This document shows, in pieces, positions 1 to 6,936 of a stretch of DNA of 29,437 bases. The notes beneath the pieces were generated by a model. That model saw only the letters and a list, made by a program, of their open reading frames with translations. It was not told the origin of the DNA and made no database searches. The stretch lies in the IMG/VR virus record IMGVR_UViG_3300020187_000150, positions 1 through 29,437 of that record. One strand, written 5' to 3'. The translations under genes and the position numbers were made by a program. Positions within the stretch are counted from its first letter, which is position 1; each line of letters opens with the position of its first letter. This stretch comes from a virus.

Positions 1-1
1 C

Positions 2-511
2 ACTGATGCTTTTAAATTGAAAATTATCGACGACAAAGGTAACAGGATAAAAGCTACTTCGATTGACTCTTCCGACAAGAAATCTGCTTATACCGCATTT
101 CATCGGTTGACATTTAACATTAAAAAATTATTGGCGAAAGCACCTGGAGGCCAGTCAAAATTGGCTTCCTATGCTGCAGCGCTTTATCTATTAAAAGAAA
201 AGTACAACGTCAATGACAACAATTTACAAAAGATCGTGGAAGCGTCGGAAATCGACATCTTGGATATCTTACAAGAACAGTCCGAATGGTTCTTGTTGCA
301 TGATAAAATGCTGTCTCCAGGAATGTACCGAATACGCCACGAAAAAGTTCTATCCAGCACACTGGAAGAAATGGCCCGCCCGAATGATCGGATTAGAATA
401 GAGCAAGATTGTTATCCGGTCGGTAACATATTCGGTATTGATGTGTATGAAGCTACGCATGTCAATACCAACCAACGAGTAGTGATTACCGTTGGAGAGA
501 TTTATCGTTAA
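2..511 (+). CDS. Conserved phage protein of unknown function, 5' end outside window
   Basis: The reading frame is open from the left edge of the window to a TAA at 509-511, so this is probably the C-terminal 169 residues of a longer protein. A TTG at 17 is the only start-like codon near the edge and has no ribosome-binding site that can be judged. The sequence is mixed charged and helical, with a conserved-looking stretch FNIKKLLAKAPGG followed by an Ala-rich helix (LASYAAALYLL). It ends in a beta-rich tail (VYEATHVNTNQRVVITVGE). There is no signal peptide or membrane segment. I do not recognise a characterised family. The next gene starts five bases downstream. Confidence 0.75.
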   Translation, partial: TDAFKLKIIDDKGNRIKATSIDSSDKKSAYTAFHRLTFNIKKLLAKAPGGQSKLASYAAALYLLKEKYNVNDNNLQKIVEASEIDILDILQEQSEWFLLHDKMLSPGMYRIRHEKVLSSTLEEMARPNDRIRIEQDCYPVGNIFGIDVYEATHVNTNQRVVITVGEIYR

Positions 512-516
512 GTTGT

Positions 517-735
517 ATGATGAAAAACAAGTTAGACCTACATGGTGTGAGACACATAGAAGTTGATCGTATTGTTGAGAATTTTATTCTCTGTAATCAA
601 GACGATGCGCCACTTACAATCATCACCGGTGCGAGCAATAAAATGTTCGAAATCGTCACTGAAGTTGTCTTCAGAATTGGATGTGATGATGTCCAATATT
701 TCCGTGAAGGGTATCTTAAGATTTACCGCGTATGA
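517..735 (+). CDS. Stand-alone Smr (small MutS-related) domain protein, 72 aa
   Basis: The N-terminus carries the Smr hallmark LDLHG (residues 6-10), followed by a helix with conserved Glu and a hydrophobic strand LTIITGAS where Smr domains have their (T/H)GxG turn. The remaining helix-strand pattern (VTEVVFRIG...YFREGYLKIY) fits the rest of the fold. Smr domains of MutS2 and relatives bind or nick DNA or RNA. This protein is about one Smr domain long, with no other module. The last motif is ITGASNK rather than a clean GxG, so catalytic activity is uncertain. Two ATGs lie in tandem at 517 and 520. GGAGA in the end of the upstream gene is the nearest SD-like site. The stop overlaps the next ATG (ATGA). 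Confidence 0.72.
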   Translation: MMKNKLDLHGVRHIEVDRIVENFILCNQDDAPLTIITGASNKMFEIVTEVVFRIGCDDVQYFREGYLKIYRV

Positions 736-902
736 ACTCAAAACACCTCAAAGAAGTTGGGATGTCCTACATCAAACATTTAACCCACGCTTGGGTCGTC
801 GGATTCTCTCTACTGATACACGGCGTATTTCCCTTTATTCTAACCACATTTGCCCGCGACCGAATCTGTACCCACCCCCTCAAAGATGAACAAAATCAAT
901 AA
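732..902 (+). CDS. Small membrane protein, 56 aa
   Basis: This ORF starts at an ATG that overlaps the Smr-gene stop (ATGA), which suggests translational coupling. It contains the pattern HLTHAWVVGFSLLIHGVFPF, one hydrophobic segment at about residues 20-44 flanked by basic residues, and a polar tail rich in charge. I recall similar small phage proteins with a HL..H...G..LLIHG..P core (possibly the DUF6356 family; not verified). The stop TAA at 900-902 lies inside the left arm of the stem-loop promoter at 897-942. The role is unknown; an inner-membrane location is inferred from the hydrophobic segment. Confidence 0.7.
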   Translation: MNSKHLKEVGMSYIKHLTHAWVVGFSLLIHGVFPFILTTFARDRICTHPLKDEQNQ

Positions 903-942
903 CTTACCAGTGGTTGTCCCATTAACCAATTCGAGAGATAAT
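897..942 (+). promoter_or_regulatory. Stem-loop sigma70-type promoter cassette, copy 1
   Basis: Left arm CAATAAC (897-903), loop TTACCA (904-909), right arm GTGGTTG (910-916), with one mismatch and one G-T pair. The last TTG of the arm starts the -35 box TTGTCC (914-919). A 17-nt spacer leads to the -10 box GATAAT (937-942). It is followed by the shared leader and SD-like AAGGAAAGGG in front of the ATG at 974. Confidence 0.85.
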
Positions 943-973
943 ACTCTTGTAAATAAGGAAAGGGAAACGAAAC

Positions 974-1225
974 ATGATCGATTTTATCTCAATTCACGAA
1001 GGTCGTTTAGAATTGTATTCTGGTGAAGAATTAGTTTTTGCTGGTCGCGACCCACAAACTCTTGCAGATGTTGCTGTTCGTCGTGGTGGTATGGATTTTC
1101 AAGTTATGAGTTCGTCGACCTTTATCGAAGCTTCTTGTGGTTGTGAAGAATCTGCTCTTGAAGCTGGTTTCCGTTCCTCCAAAGAAGTTGCTGATCTTTG
1201 GGACAGCGTTTGTGACCTAGTTTAG
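974..1225 (+). CDS. Hypothetical accessory protein, 83 aa
   Basis: The ATG is preceded by a strong purine-rich site (AAGGAAAGGG) directly downstream of stem-loop promoter copy 1, so this is likely an early-transcribed accessory gene. The protein is small and acidic, with a beta-rich N-terminal part (FISIHEGRLELYSGEELVFAG) and a helical C-terminal part, and two close cysteines (SCGC). No recognisable motif, signal or membrane segment is present. It is the only gene between two promoter cassettes, as expected of a swappable single-gene module. Confidence 0.72.
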   Translation: MIDFISIHEGRLELYSGEELVFAGRDPQTLADVAVRRGGMDFQVMSSSTFIEASCGCEESALEAGFRSSKEVADLWDSVCDLV

Positions 1226-1234
1226 TAATAAAAT

Positions 1235-1280
1235 CAACAAGTTACCAGTGGTTGTTTTAATTACAGATTCGAGAGATAAT
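1235..1280 (+). promoter_or_regulatory. Stem-loop sigma70-type promoter cassette, copy 2
   Basis: CAACAAG (1235-1241), loop TTACCA, GTGGTTG (1248-1254); this stem is the imperfect version with two mismatches. The -35 box is TTGTTT (1252-1257), the spacer is 17 nt, and the -10 box is GATAAT (1275-1280). The leader AAATAAGGAAAAGGAAGCG precedes the ATG at 1312. Confidence 0.84.
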
Positions 1281-1311
1281 ACTCTTGTAAATAAGGAAAA
1301 GGAAGCGAAAC

Positions 1312-1707
1312 ATGACTAACGTAATCAAAGTTTACCAGTGGCATTTAAATGAACAAGACCGCGCAGCTCTCGAAGCTGGTGGCTGGGGCGCGAATGAGAC
1401 TACTATAGCGTATGCTGATAAAGGCATGGATCGGTTCGACGCTGCGGCTTGGTTTCATAAGTTTTCTCACGTCGCAAACGTTGCCACTGGCACCCAGTTT
1501 GATGAACAATACCAGTCAGATTATTCTGCCCTCGAAGAAAGCTTTGAGATCATGAATCATTGGAACAATCCTGAGCTCGTCGAGCGGTTGGGTAAATGCG
1601 CCTCTATGAGTGTAGGCGATATTGTTGAATTCAAGGGTCGATTCTTCGTAGTTGCCGGTATGGGGTTTGAGGAAATTGCAATAACTCAACAAGGTATGGC
1701 TAGTTGA
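1312..1707 (+). CDS. Conserved phage hypothetical protein, 131 aa
   Basis: The ATG has a strong SD region from promoter copy 2. The protein starts KVYQWHLNEQDRAALEAGGW and ends with a compact motif, SVGDIVEFKGRFFVVAGMGFEEI (residues ~100-122), that looks like a small beta-barrel. I recall proteins of this layout (a short N-terminal strand, 'F.IMN.WN', then SVGDIVE.....V...GF..) as widespread in phages and plasmids, without an assigned function. No signal peptide or membrane segment is present. The stop TGA (1705-1707) is embedded in the -35 box of promoter copy 3. Confidence 0.78.
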   Translation: MTNVIKVYQWHLNEQDRAALEAGGWGANETTIAYADKGMDRFDAAAWFHKFSHVANVATGTQFDEQYQSDYSALEESFEIMNHWNNPELVERLGKCASMSVGDIVEFKGRFFVVAGMGFEEIAITQQGMAS

Positions 1708-1732
1708 AACAAGAGGTAGAATGTACTAGAAT
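1687..1732 (+). promoter_or_regulatory. Stem-loop sigma70-type promoter cassette, copy 3 (divergent)
   Basis: CAACAAG (1687-1693), loop GTATGG, CTAGTTG (1700-1706), with one mismatch in the 7-bp stem. The -35 box is TTGAAA (1704-1709), the spacer is 17 nt (1710-1726), and the -10 box is TAGAAT (1727-1732). The element lies across the end of the upstream gene. Its loop and leader differ from the main group, but the geometry is identical. Confidence 0.65.
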
Positions 1733-1781
1733 AGTCTCATAAGCATTGAGTCTTATACACACAAACACAAAGGAGCGTAAA

Positions 1782-2153
1782 ATGTTCTATAATGTAATAA
1801 AAGTAACAGTACTCGCGTCATTCATGTATATGATGTTTTCCATGGTGCAAATCATGGAACGAGTCAACACAAAGCTCGATAACAGAGCACAAGTCCCCAC
1901 CGTACCTATCGACAGACCCGTTGAGCGGATTCAGCTAACTCCTGAGTACGATTTCCGTCCAGTGCCTCTGCTGTCGGAAGACCTCGCGAAACCAGAGACT
2001 GCAGAATACATAGAAGAAGTGCTGCACGATTTTGGTAATGGTATGTCTCTTTACAAGCTAAGTAGCCCTCAACCAGCCAACGCGGAGAATCAGATAGAAT
2101 TTACTGATCGAACAACTGGTCTTCGGTATGTTGTAATTGGAGGCGAGAAATGA
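1782..2153 (+). CDS. Membrane-anchored hypothetical protein, 123 aa
   Basis: I chose the ATG at 1782 because AAGGAGCG lies 6-13 nt upstream; a TTG at 1746 would be possible but lacks such a site. A hydrophobic stretch at residues ~4-22 (VIKVTVLASFMYMMFSMVQ) predicts a signal anchor. It is followed by a Pro- and Glu-rich segment and a short beta-rich C-terminus (ENQIEFTDRTTGLRYVVIGG). The bulk is probably periplasmic. It is the first gene of a likely transcript from promoter copy 3 through the exported proteins at 2150 and 2555. The stop overlaps the next ATG. The function is unknown. Confidence 0.75.
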   Translation: MFYNVIKVTVLASFMYMMFSMVQIMERVNTKLDNRAQVPTVPIDRPVERIQLTPEYDFRPVPLLSEDLAKPETAEYIEEVLHDFGNGMSLYKLSSPQPANAENQIEFTDRTTGLRYVVIGGEK

Positions 2154-2452
2154 TTTATACTAAAAGATTCACTCAATTGATTGTTGCCGTGTTTTTTCTC
2201 GCGATGTCTTTCGACGCGTTCTCTGACTCGAAAGCTAAGACCTTCGGACCAAATTGCACCTATGAAACTACGCAGATAATGAAAAATGGCGTTATTGTAG
2301 AGACAATCAAGGTCAAGAAATGTAAAGAAGAAACACAAATGGGTAAACAGAAATTTGACCCAAAAAACAATGGTAAACATGAGATGATCGCAGAGACCTA
2401 CAAGGTTGGTTTATACTCGGTATTCATCTACGCTATGACGAAAATGGATTAA
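2150..2452 (+). CDS. Predicted secreted small protein, 100 aa
   Basis: A classical signal peptide is visible: basic N-terminus (MIYTKR), hydrophobic core LIVAVFFLAMSF, and a cleavage-like AFS at residues 23-25. The mature part has two cysteines (GPNC..., VKKC...) that could form a periplasmic disulfide, and many lysines. It starts by ATGA overlap with the preceding membrane-anchored gene and is followed closely by a membrane micro-ORF and a lipoprotein. All four would act in the envelope. I do not recognise the family. Confidence 0.75.
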   Translation: MIYTKRFTQLIVAVFFLAMSFDAFSDSKAKTFGPNCTYETTQIMKNGVIVETIKVKKCKEETQMGKQKFDPKNNGKHEMIAETYKVGLYSVFIYAMTKMD

Positions 2453-2457
2453 GTATT

Positions 2458-2577
2458 ATGAACTTATTTGTTGGAATTGTTATTGGTATTTTGATTTGTT
2501 GGTATGAGCCGTCTATCGGCATTAAAGTGATGGAAATTATTAAGGAGATTATGAATGTTATCGCTTCAAAGATTTAA
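2458..2577 (+). CDS. Micro membrane protein, 39 aa
   Basis: This short ORF (ATG at 2458) encodes a hydrophobic N-terminal half (NLFVGIVIGILICWY) and an amphipathic tail (IKVMEIIKEIMNVIASKI). It sits five bases after the previous stop and overlaps the lipoprotein start at 2555 by 23 nt. A clear SD is not visible, so it may be translated by coupling. A similar gene (short, 'GV/IVIGI' segment) exists at 4133. It is probably real given phage packing and the coherent membrane profile, but its length alone gives little support. Confidence 0.5.
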   Translation: MNLFVGIVIGILICWYEPSIGIKVMEIIKEIMNVIASKI

Positions 2578-3151
2578 AGTAATTACTGCTGGTGCAATTA
2601 TTCTATTGGCTACTGGCTGTGCGAGCACGAAACAATATAAAGTGCAGGAAGAAGCCAAGGATGATAGTTCTGTATTGAACCAAGTACCTGCTTGGTATAT
2701 CGACCATGACGTCGACAAGGGGTTGGTGAAGAACAGAGACGCGGACGAATTCATTTATGGGGTTGGTTCTGCAGTATCCGCTGACTTGCAGCTCGCGATG
2801 GAAAAGGCTCTGCTTGCTGCTAAAGCAGATCTGGCTGATCAACTTGCAGGTGTGATCAATAAGAGCACTGAAGTCTTTATTGCGGAAGGCAGTGAAAGCG
2901 AGGGTACAGCTTCTCTCGCCTCTCGAGCGGAGTCTACGACGGTTAATACAGTAACTGACATGCGTGTTACTGGTTACCACGAATGGAACAAAGCAGTATA
3001 TGTAACGAGAAACGACCAATATCGAGTATACGTCGGGTTACGCTGGACACAAAGCAATAAGAATCGCTTACAGGAATATATTGACAATCCGTCTAACCGT
3101 CCTCGAACACAGACTATCTCATACGTTGAACCTATCATTGAGGTAAACTGA
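2555..3151 (+). CDS. LPP20-like outer-membrane lipoprotein, 198 aa
   Basis: The N-terminus is a lipoprotein signal: hydrophobic VITAGAIILLATGC with the lipobox cysteine at residue 22. Asp is not at +2 (A23, S24), so outer-membrane sorting is plausible. Residues ~44-115 carry a VPAWY...YGVGSA pattern followed by a long Ala-rich helix ending in DLADQ, which resembles the LPP20 family found in Gram-negative bacteria. The C-terminus has beta strands (DQYRVYVGLRW) like the second half of that family. SD TAAGGAG lies just upstream of the ATG. The gene is unusual in a phage. Possible roles are surface modification of the infected cell or superinfection exclusion; both are inference. Confidence 0.72.
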   Translation: MLSLQRFKVITAGAIILLATGCASTKQYKVQEEAKDDSSVLNQVPAWYIDHDVDKGLVKNRDADEFIYGVGSAVSADLQLAMEKALLAAKADLADQLAGVINKSTEVFIAEGSESEGTASLASRAESTTVNTVTDMRVTGYHEWNKAVYVTRNDQYRVYVGLRWTQSNKNRLQEYIDNPSNRPRTQTISYVEPIIEVN

Positions 3152-3153
3152 TC

Positions 3154-3870
3154 ATGGAAAGAATCTTAGTAACCGGCGCTGAGGGATTCATTGGCCGCAA
3201 CTTTGTTCGAATGTATAGCGACAAATATGATATTACTTCATTTGACCGAAACCATGGGGATATTAGAACCGCTGAATGGAATTTTCTCGAATTTGATTGT
3301 GTAGTACACTTGGCTGCTTTGGCTGGGGTTCGGCGCTCTCATAAAATTCCCGAGGAATATTGGGATATTAATGTGAATGGTAGCCAACAAATATTCGAAC
3401 AGTTCACAGACATCCCCGTAATCTATGCGTCCTCTTCTTCGATATATGAATGGTGGTTGTCACCATACGCGACAACAAAGAAAGTTATGGAAGAAATCGC
3501 GGGGCGTAATACTCTTGGGTTGAGATTTCATACCGTCTACGGAGAGGATAGTCGTTCTGATATGTTATATGACCAGCTGTTACGAAAGAAGGTGAATTAC
3601 CTGACAGATCATTCGCGTGATTGGACTCACGTCGAAGACGTAGCAGACGCTATAGATATTTGTATTGAAAAATTTAGTTTACTGTCTGATGTTCCGGCAA
3701 TTGATGTTGGTAACGGCAGACCAGTACTAGTAGTTGACATGGCTGAACGCGTTTGGCCAGACAACAACCTTCCTGTAAAGGAAGTATCAGGTGAACGGTA
3801 CAGCACCTGTGCTGATGCGAGTATATTGACTCAGCTCGGATGGGTACCAAAACACTTTATTTTAGATTAA
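3154..3870 (+). CDS. NAD-dependent epimerase/dehydratase (extended SDR), 238 aa
   Basis: The Rossmann motif TGAEGFIG (G8-G11-G14) opens the protein, and Asp31 at the end of strand 2 is suited to NAD ribose binding. The active-site set is present: serines in YASSSS (residues 91-96) and YATTK (Y105...K109). WTHVEDVADAI and the C-terminal substrate-lobe remnants match the sugar-nucleotide epimerase/dehydratase group. At 238 residues it is shorter than typical UDP-glucose 4-epimerases (about 330), so the substrate-binding part is reduced and the exact sugar cannot be named. It would act in the cytoplasm and could supply sugar donors to the glycosyltransferases at 11577-17225. It starts two bases after the lipoprotein stop. 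Confidence 0.88.
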   Translation: MERILVTGAEGFIGRNFVRMYSDKYDITSFDRNHGDIRTAEWNFLEFDCVVHLAALAGVRRSHKIPEEYWDINVNGSQQIFEQFTDIPVIYASSSSIYEWWLSPYATTKKVMEEIAGRNTLGLRFHTVYGEDSRSDMLYDQLLRKKVNYLTDHSRDWTHVEDVADAIDICIEKFSLLSDVPAIDVGNGRPVLVVDMAERVWPDNNLPVKEVSGERYSTCADASILTQLGWVPKHFILD

Positions 3871-3899
3871 GCACACAAAAACACACTTAGGAGTTTATT

Positions 3900-4121
3900 A
3901 TGCCCCCACCTACTGGAAGAACAGGTTTCGAAATCCGCGCTGAATTATTGGCTCGAGCACAAGAAATCCTAGATAATAACAGAGCGCAAAAAGTAAATGC
4001 ATGGTATGAATGGAACGTTCTACACCCAGAAGAAAAACGAGACCCTGTCATCAATATTGTCTCTGCTGAAGACGTAATCGCAGTGGCACGACAGTTGAAA
4101 GGCTTTGTTGACGAGAAATAA
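3900..4121 (+). CDS. Conserved small phage protein, 73 aa
   Basis: SD TTAGGAG lies upstream of the ATG. The sequence PTGRTGFEIRAELLARAQEIL, followed by a charged helix and ending SAEDVIAVARQLKGFVDEK, matches a small-protein type I recall from T4-type marine phages, all without known function. It is predicted to be mainly helical, soluble and without cysteine. A micro membrane ORF and the dioxygenase gene follow closely. Confidence 0.75.
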   Translation: MPPPTGRTGFEIRAELLARAQEILDNNRAQKVNAWYEWNVLHPEEKRDPVINIVSAEDVIAVARQLKGFVDEK

Positions 4122-4132
4122 GAAGAGGAACT

Positions 4133-4255
4133 ATGGAATTTGGCGCGGGAGTTATTATTGGAATTTGCTTAGGGTATCTCGTAAGGAGCTTTATGATGCT
4201 TTACGAGCTAGACCGAGTAATGCTCGAATCAGAAGAAGAAAATAAAAAACCATAA
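4133..4255 (+). CDS. Micro membrane protein, 40 aa
   Basis: The ATG at 4133 has AAGAGGAA upstream. The N-terminus is one hydrophobic segment (FGAGVIIGICLGYLV) followed by an acidic, Lys-ending tail (SEEENKKP), a single-span topology. The stop TAA overlaps the next ATG (TAATG at 4253-4257), which supports a real coupled gene. The function is unknown. Confidence 0.6.
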   Translation: MEFGAGVIIGICLGYLVRSFMMLYELDRVMLESEEENKKP

Positions 4256-4893
4256 TGTATAAGCGTTGGTATGTACCTTTTCACCAGTCGTTTGTCCACA
4301 GTTCTTCTGATCCTACGATAATAACTATCCCGTCATTTTTCACAGAAGAAGAATGCGACAATATAATTTCTAAGTCAACCAAGTTCACCTCGGGTTCTGT
4401 AGCCTCAAATACAAATAACACCAGAAAAGATATTAAAGACCAGTCGGTGCGCGAGTGCCAAGTTGCGTGGTTTGACCCTAAAAGGGCACTCTTTGCAAAG
4501 GAATTGCGCGAAAGAGTAGCAAAGATACTTGGCGTTTCTCCAGAAACCGGAGAGAACATACAAGTAGCTAAGTATGAGTCAGGTGGATTTTTTGTTCCGC
4601 ATTTTGATTCTTTCGATGAAAATCTAATGAAAGTTTACGGTAACGTTGGTGGGTTTGGCCCAACGGGACAAAGGATATATACTGCAATAATTTACTTGAA
4701 TACCTGTGTTGGAGGTAGTACAATCTTTCCAGAGCTTGGGATTAAGATTCCTCCAGAAAAAGGCAAATTGTTGTTGTTCAATCTCGTTGATGTAAACAAT
4801 AAGATGCTGCCTTCTCATCTACATGAAGGTGCAAAGGTTCTCGAAGGTCAGAAATGGATTTGTACTCTTTGGTTTCGTGAGGGGTTCAGGTAG
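4255..4893 (+). CDS. Prolyl 4-hydroxylase-like 2OG-Fe(II) dioxygenase, 212 aa
   Basis: The facial triad is visible: H116-F-D118 in VPHFDSF and a distal His in SHLHEG (H190). The 2-oxoglutarate-binding Lys is K200 in EGQKW. The supporting strands (YTAIIYLNTCVGGSTIFPE, KGKLLLFN) follow the P4H-alpha pattern, and length 212 is typical of bacterial and viral P4H-like enzymes. Such enzymes hydroxylate prolyl or lysyl side chains using Fe(II), O2 and 2-oxoglutarate; the substrate here is unknown. The start overlaps the upstream stop. T4-type phages often carry this family. Hydroxylation of a phage structural protein before glycosylation is one possibility given the GT25-like genes downstream. Confidence 0.9.
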   Translation: MYKRWYVPFHQSFVHSSSDPTIITIPSFFTEEECDNIISKSTKFTSGSVASNTNNTRKDIKDQSVRECQVAWFDPKRALFAKELRERVAKILGVSPETGENIQVAKYESGGFFVPHFDSFDENLMKVYGNVGGFGPTGQRIYTAIIYLNTCVGGSTIFPELGIKIPPEKGKLLLFNLVDVNNKMLPSHLHEGAKVLEGQKWICTLWFREGFR

Positions 4894-4902
4894 GTCGCTA
4901 AC

Positions 4903-5091
4903 ATGTATAGAGTAATAAGCTACTATAATAACAAGTTTGTAAGGAATGACGACTTCGATACATTCGAAGAAGCCATGGTGAACTTCAAGACATATACCTT
5001 TACTGGATTGACTACAGGTAAACCGAAACAATGTCTTAAAAGATTGCTGCTTCTCGACGAAGAAGGTCGGAAATGGGAATTTCGCGAGTAA
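4903..5091 (+). CDS. Hypothetical protein, 62 aa
   Basis: AGGTAGG lies about 11 nt upstream of the ATG. The protein begins MYRVISYYNNKFVRNDDFDTF and ends LLLLDEEGRKWEFRE, an alpha/beta pattern with no transmembrane segment. It lies between the dioxygenase and nrdA, in the same direction, and could be co-transcribed with nrdA. No family is recognised. Confidence 0.65.
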   Translation: MYRVISYYNNKFVRNDDFDTFEEAMVNFKTYTFTGLTTGKPKQCLKRLLLLDEEGRKWEFRE

Positions 5092-5133
5092 TAGATAATT
5101 AACAAATAATGAAATTGAAAGGCAGAAGCTTTA

Positions 5134-6933
5134 ATGGCCAAAGAAGAATATAATGGTGTAATGATCGACAGATCTAGAGATAACCTATTCGACAAATTAG
5201 GTATGGCTAGATTATCAGAAAGTTACATGAAAGAAGACGAATCTTCACCACAAGAAAGGTTCGCGTTTGTAAGTAAAGAATTCAGCTCAAATCCAGAACA
5301 CGCCCAGCGATTGTACGAATACTCATCGAAACATTGGCTGTCATACTCAACCCCGATACTATCATTCGGAAAATCATCCCATGGAATGCCTATATCTTGT
5401 TTCTTAAATTTTATCGATGACACCGCAGAAGGGTTAGTGCAAAACCTCGCAGAAACAAATTGGCTGTCGATGCTTGGGGGAGGTGTGGGAATTGGATTCG
5501 GTATTCGCTCAGCAGGCGAGAAATCCACCGGTGTTATTCCTCACCTTAAAACATACGACTCTTCCTCACTTGCATATAGGCAAGGTAAGACTCGTAGAGG
5601 GTCGTATGCAGCATACCTAGACATAACTCACCCCGATATCATCGCATTCTTGGAGATGAGAAAGCCCACTGGTGATCAAAATATGCGATGTCTTAATCTG
5701 CATCATGGCATCAATATCTCTGATCGATTCATGGAGCAAGTCGAGAGATCAATGATCGACCCGAACGCAGATGACGGTTGGAACCTTTGTGATCCACACA
5801 CAGGTGAAGTTCGCGATACCGTCTCTTCCCGAGAATTGTGGCAACGTATTTTAGAAATGCGGATGGAAACTGGAGAGCCTTACCTACACTTCATTGACTC
5901 TTCGAACCGAGCAATGCCACAATTCCAAAAAGACTTAGGATTAAAAATTCATCAGTCTAACCTGTGTTCTGAAATCATTTTACCAACTAATAAAGACCGC
6001 ACGGCTGTCTGTTGTCTGTCTTCTGTCAACTTAGAATACTATGACGCGTGGTCAAAAGACCCGTTATTTCTAAGAGATATGGCAGAAATGCTTGACAATG
6101 TATTGCAATACTTTATTGATAACGCACCAGACTCTGTCAGTCGCGCCAAATTCTCTGCTGCCAGAGAACGTTCTATTGGTATCGGCGCGCTGGGCTTCCA
6201 CGCTTATCTACAGCGTAAGGGAATACCTTTCGAGAATCCAATGGCCAAGTCTGCGAATATTCGAATGTTTAAGCTGATCCGAGAGAGACTAGATGCAGCA
6301 AACCTTGAGTTGGGTGCCGAACGAGGTGAAGCTCCTGATGCAGAAGGAACAGGTCAGAGGTTCTCTCACGTAATGGCAATTGCTCCGAATGCGAGCTCTT
6401 CTATTATTATGGGTAATACTTCTCCCTCGATAGAACCGTACAGAGCCAATGCATACAGACAAGATACCCTCTCGGGTTCTTTCTTGAACAAGAACAAGTA
6501 TCTCAACGAACTAATTACAACGCTATGTGAAGAAAACACTAAGCTAGACTATGACGATATTTGGTCTTCGATCATAGCGAACGACGGGTCAGTACAACAT
6601 GTTACCGCGCTAGACGATTATACTAAGAGCATTTTCAAGACTTCCATGGAAATCGACCAACGTTGGGTCATTGAACACGCCTCTGACCGCCAAACGTATA
6701 TCGACCAAGCACAATCATTAAATCTGTTTCTCCGACCAGACGTAAATGTTAAGTATCTGCATGCAGTACATTACATGGCGTGGAAAATGGGATTGAAGAC
6801 CTTGTACTATTGTAGGTCAGAAAAACTCGGTAAGGCTGATCGAGTCTCTAAGAAAATTGAAAGAGAAGTAATTAAAGAATTGGATTTTCAAGCAATGATT
6901 GACGATTCAGTTTGTATCGCTTGTGAAGGATAA
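5134..6933 (+). CDS. nrdA: Ribonucleoside-diphosphate reductase, large (alpha) subunit, class I
   Basis: Reduces ribonucleoside diphosphates to deoxyribonucleotides together with NrdB. Catalytic residues are recognisable: C89 (PISCFLN) and C293 (TAVCCLSS), the redox pair equivalent to E. coli C225/C462; N276-L-C278-S-E280 (NLCSE), the radical site; a YYCR tyrosine pair near the C-terminus; and a terminal CIAC pair that re-reduces the active site. It has 599 residues versus about 760 in E. coli and starts directly before the barrel, so the N-terminal ATP-cone (allosteric activity domain) is missing, as in several phage enzymes. That would make it insensitive to dATP shut-off. nrdB starts four bases after the stop. 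The SD (AAAGGCAG) is weak. Confidence 0.97.
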   Translation: MAKEEYNGVMIDRSRDNLFDKLGMARLSESYMKEDESSPQERFAFVSKEFSSNPEHAQRLYEYSSKHWLSYSTPILSFGKSSHGMPISCFLNFIDDTAEGLVQNLAETNWLSMLGGGVGIGFGIRSAGEKSTGVIPHLKTYDSSSLAYRQGKTRRGSYAAYLDITHPDIIAFLEMRKPTGDQNMRCLNLHHGINISDRFMEQVERSMIDPNADDGWNLCDPHTGEVRDTVSSRELWQRILEMRMETGEPYLHFIDSSNRAMPQFQKDLGLKIHQSNLCSEIILPTNKDRTAVCCLSSVNLEYYDAWSKDPLFLRDMAEMLDNVLQYFIDNAPDSVSRAKFSAARERSIGIGALGFHAYLQRKGIPFENPMAKSANIRMFKLIRERLDAANLELGAERGEAPDAEGTGQRFSHVMAIAPNASSSIIMGNTSPSIEPYRANAYRQDTLSGSFLNKNKYLNELITTLCEENTKLDYDDIWSSIIANDGSVQHVTALDDYTKSIFKTSMEIDQRWVIEHASDRQTYIDQAQSLNLFLRPDVNVKYLHAVHYMAWKMGLKTLYYCRSEKLGKADRVSKKIEREVIKELDFQAMIDDSVCIACEG

Positions 6934-6936
6934 TAA

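Noticed and set aside
563-889. Plus-strand ORF of 108 residues
   Set aside because: It lies over the Smr gene and the small membrane gene in another frame, and its product is an Arg/Pro-rich, unstructured-looking sequence with no SD.
2603-3019. Minus-strand ORF of 138 residues inside the lipoprotein gene
   Set aside because: It is the antisense of a clear lipoprotein gene, and its product has the random composition typical of a shadow frame.
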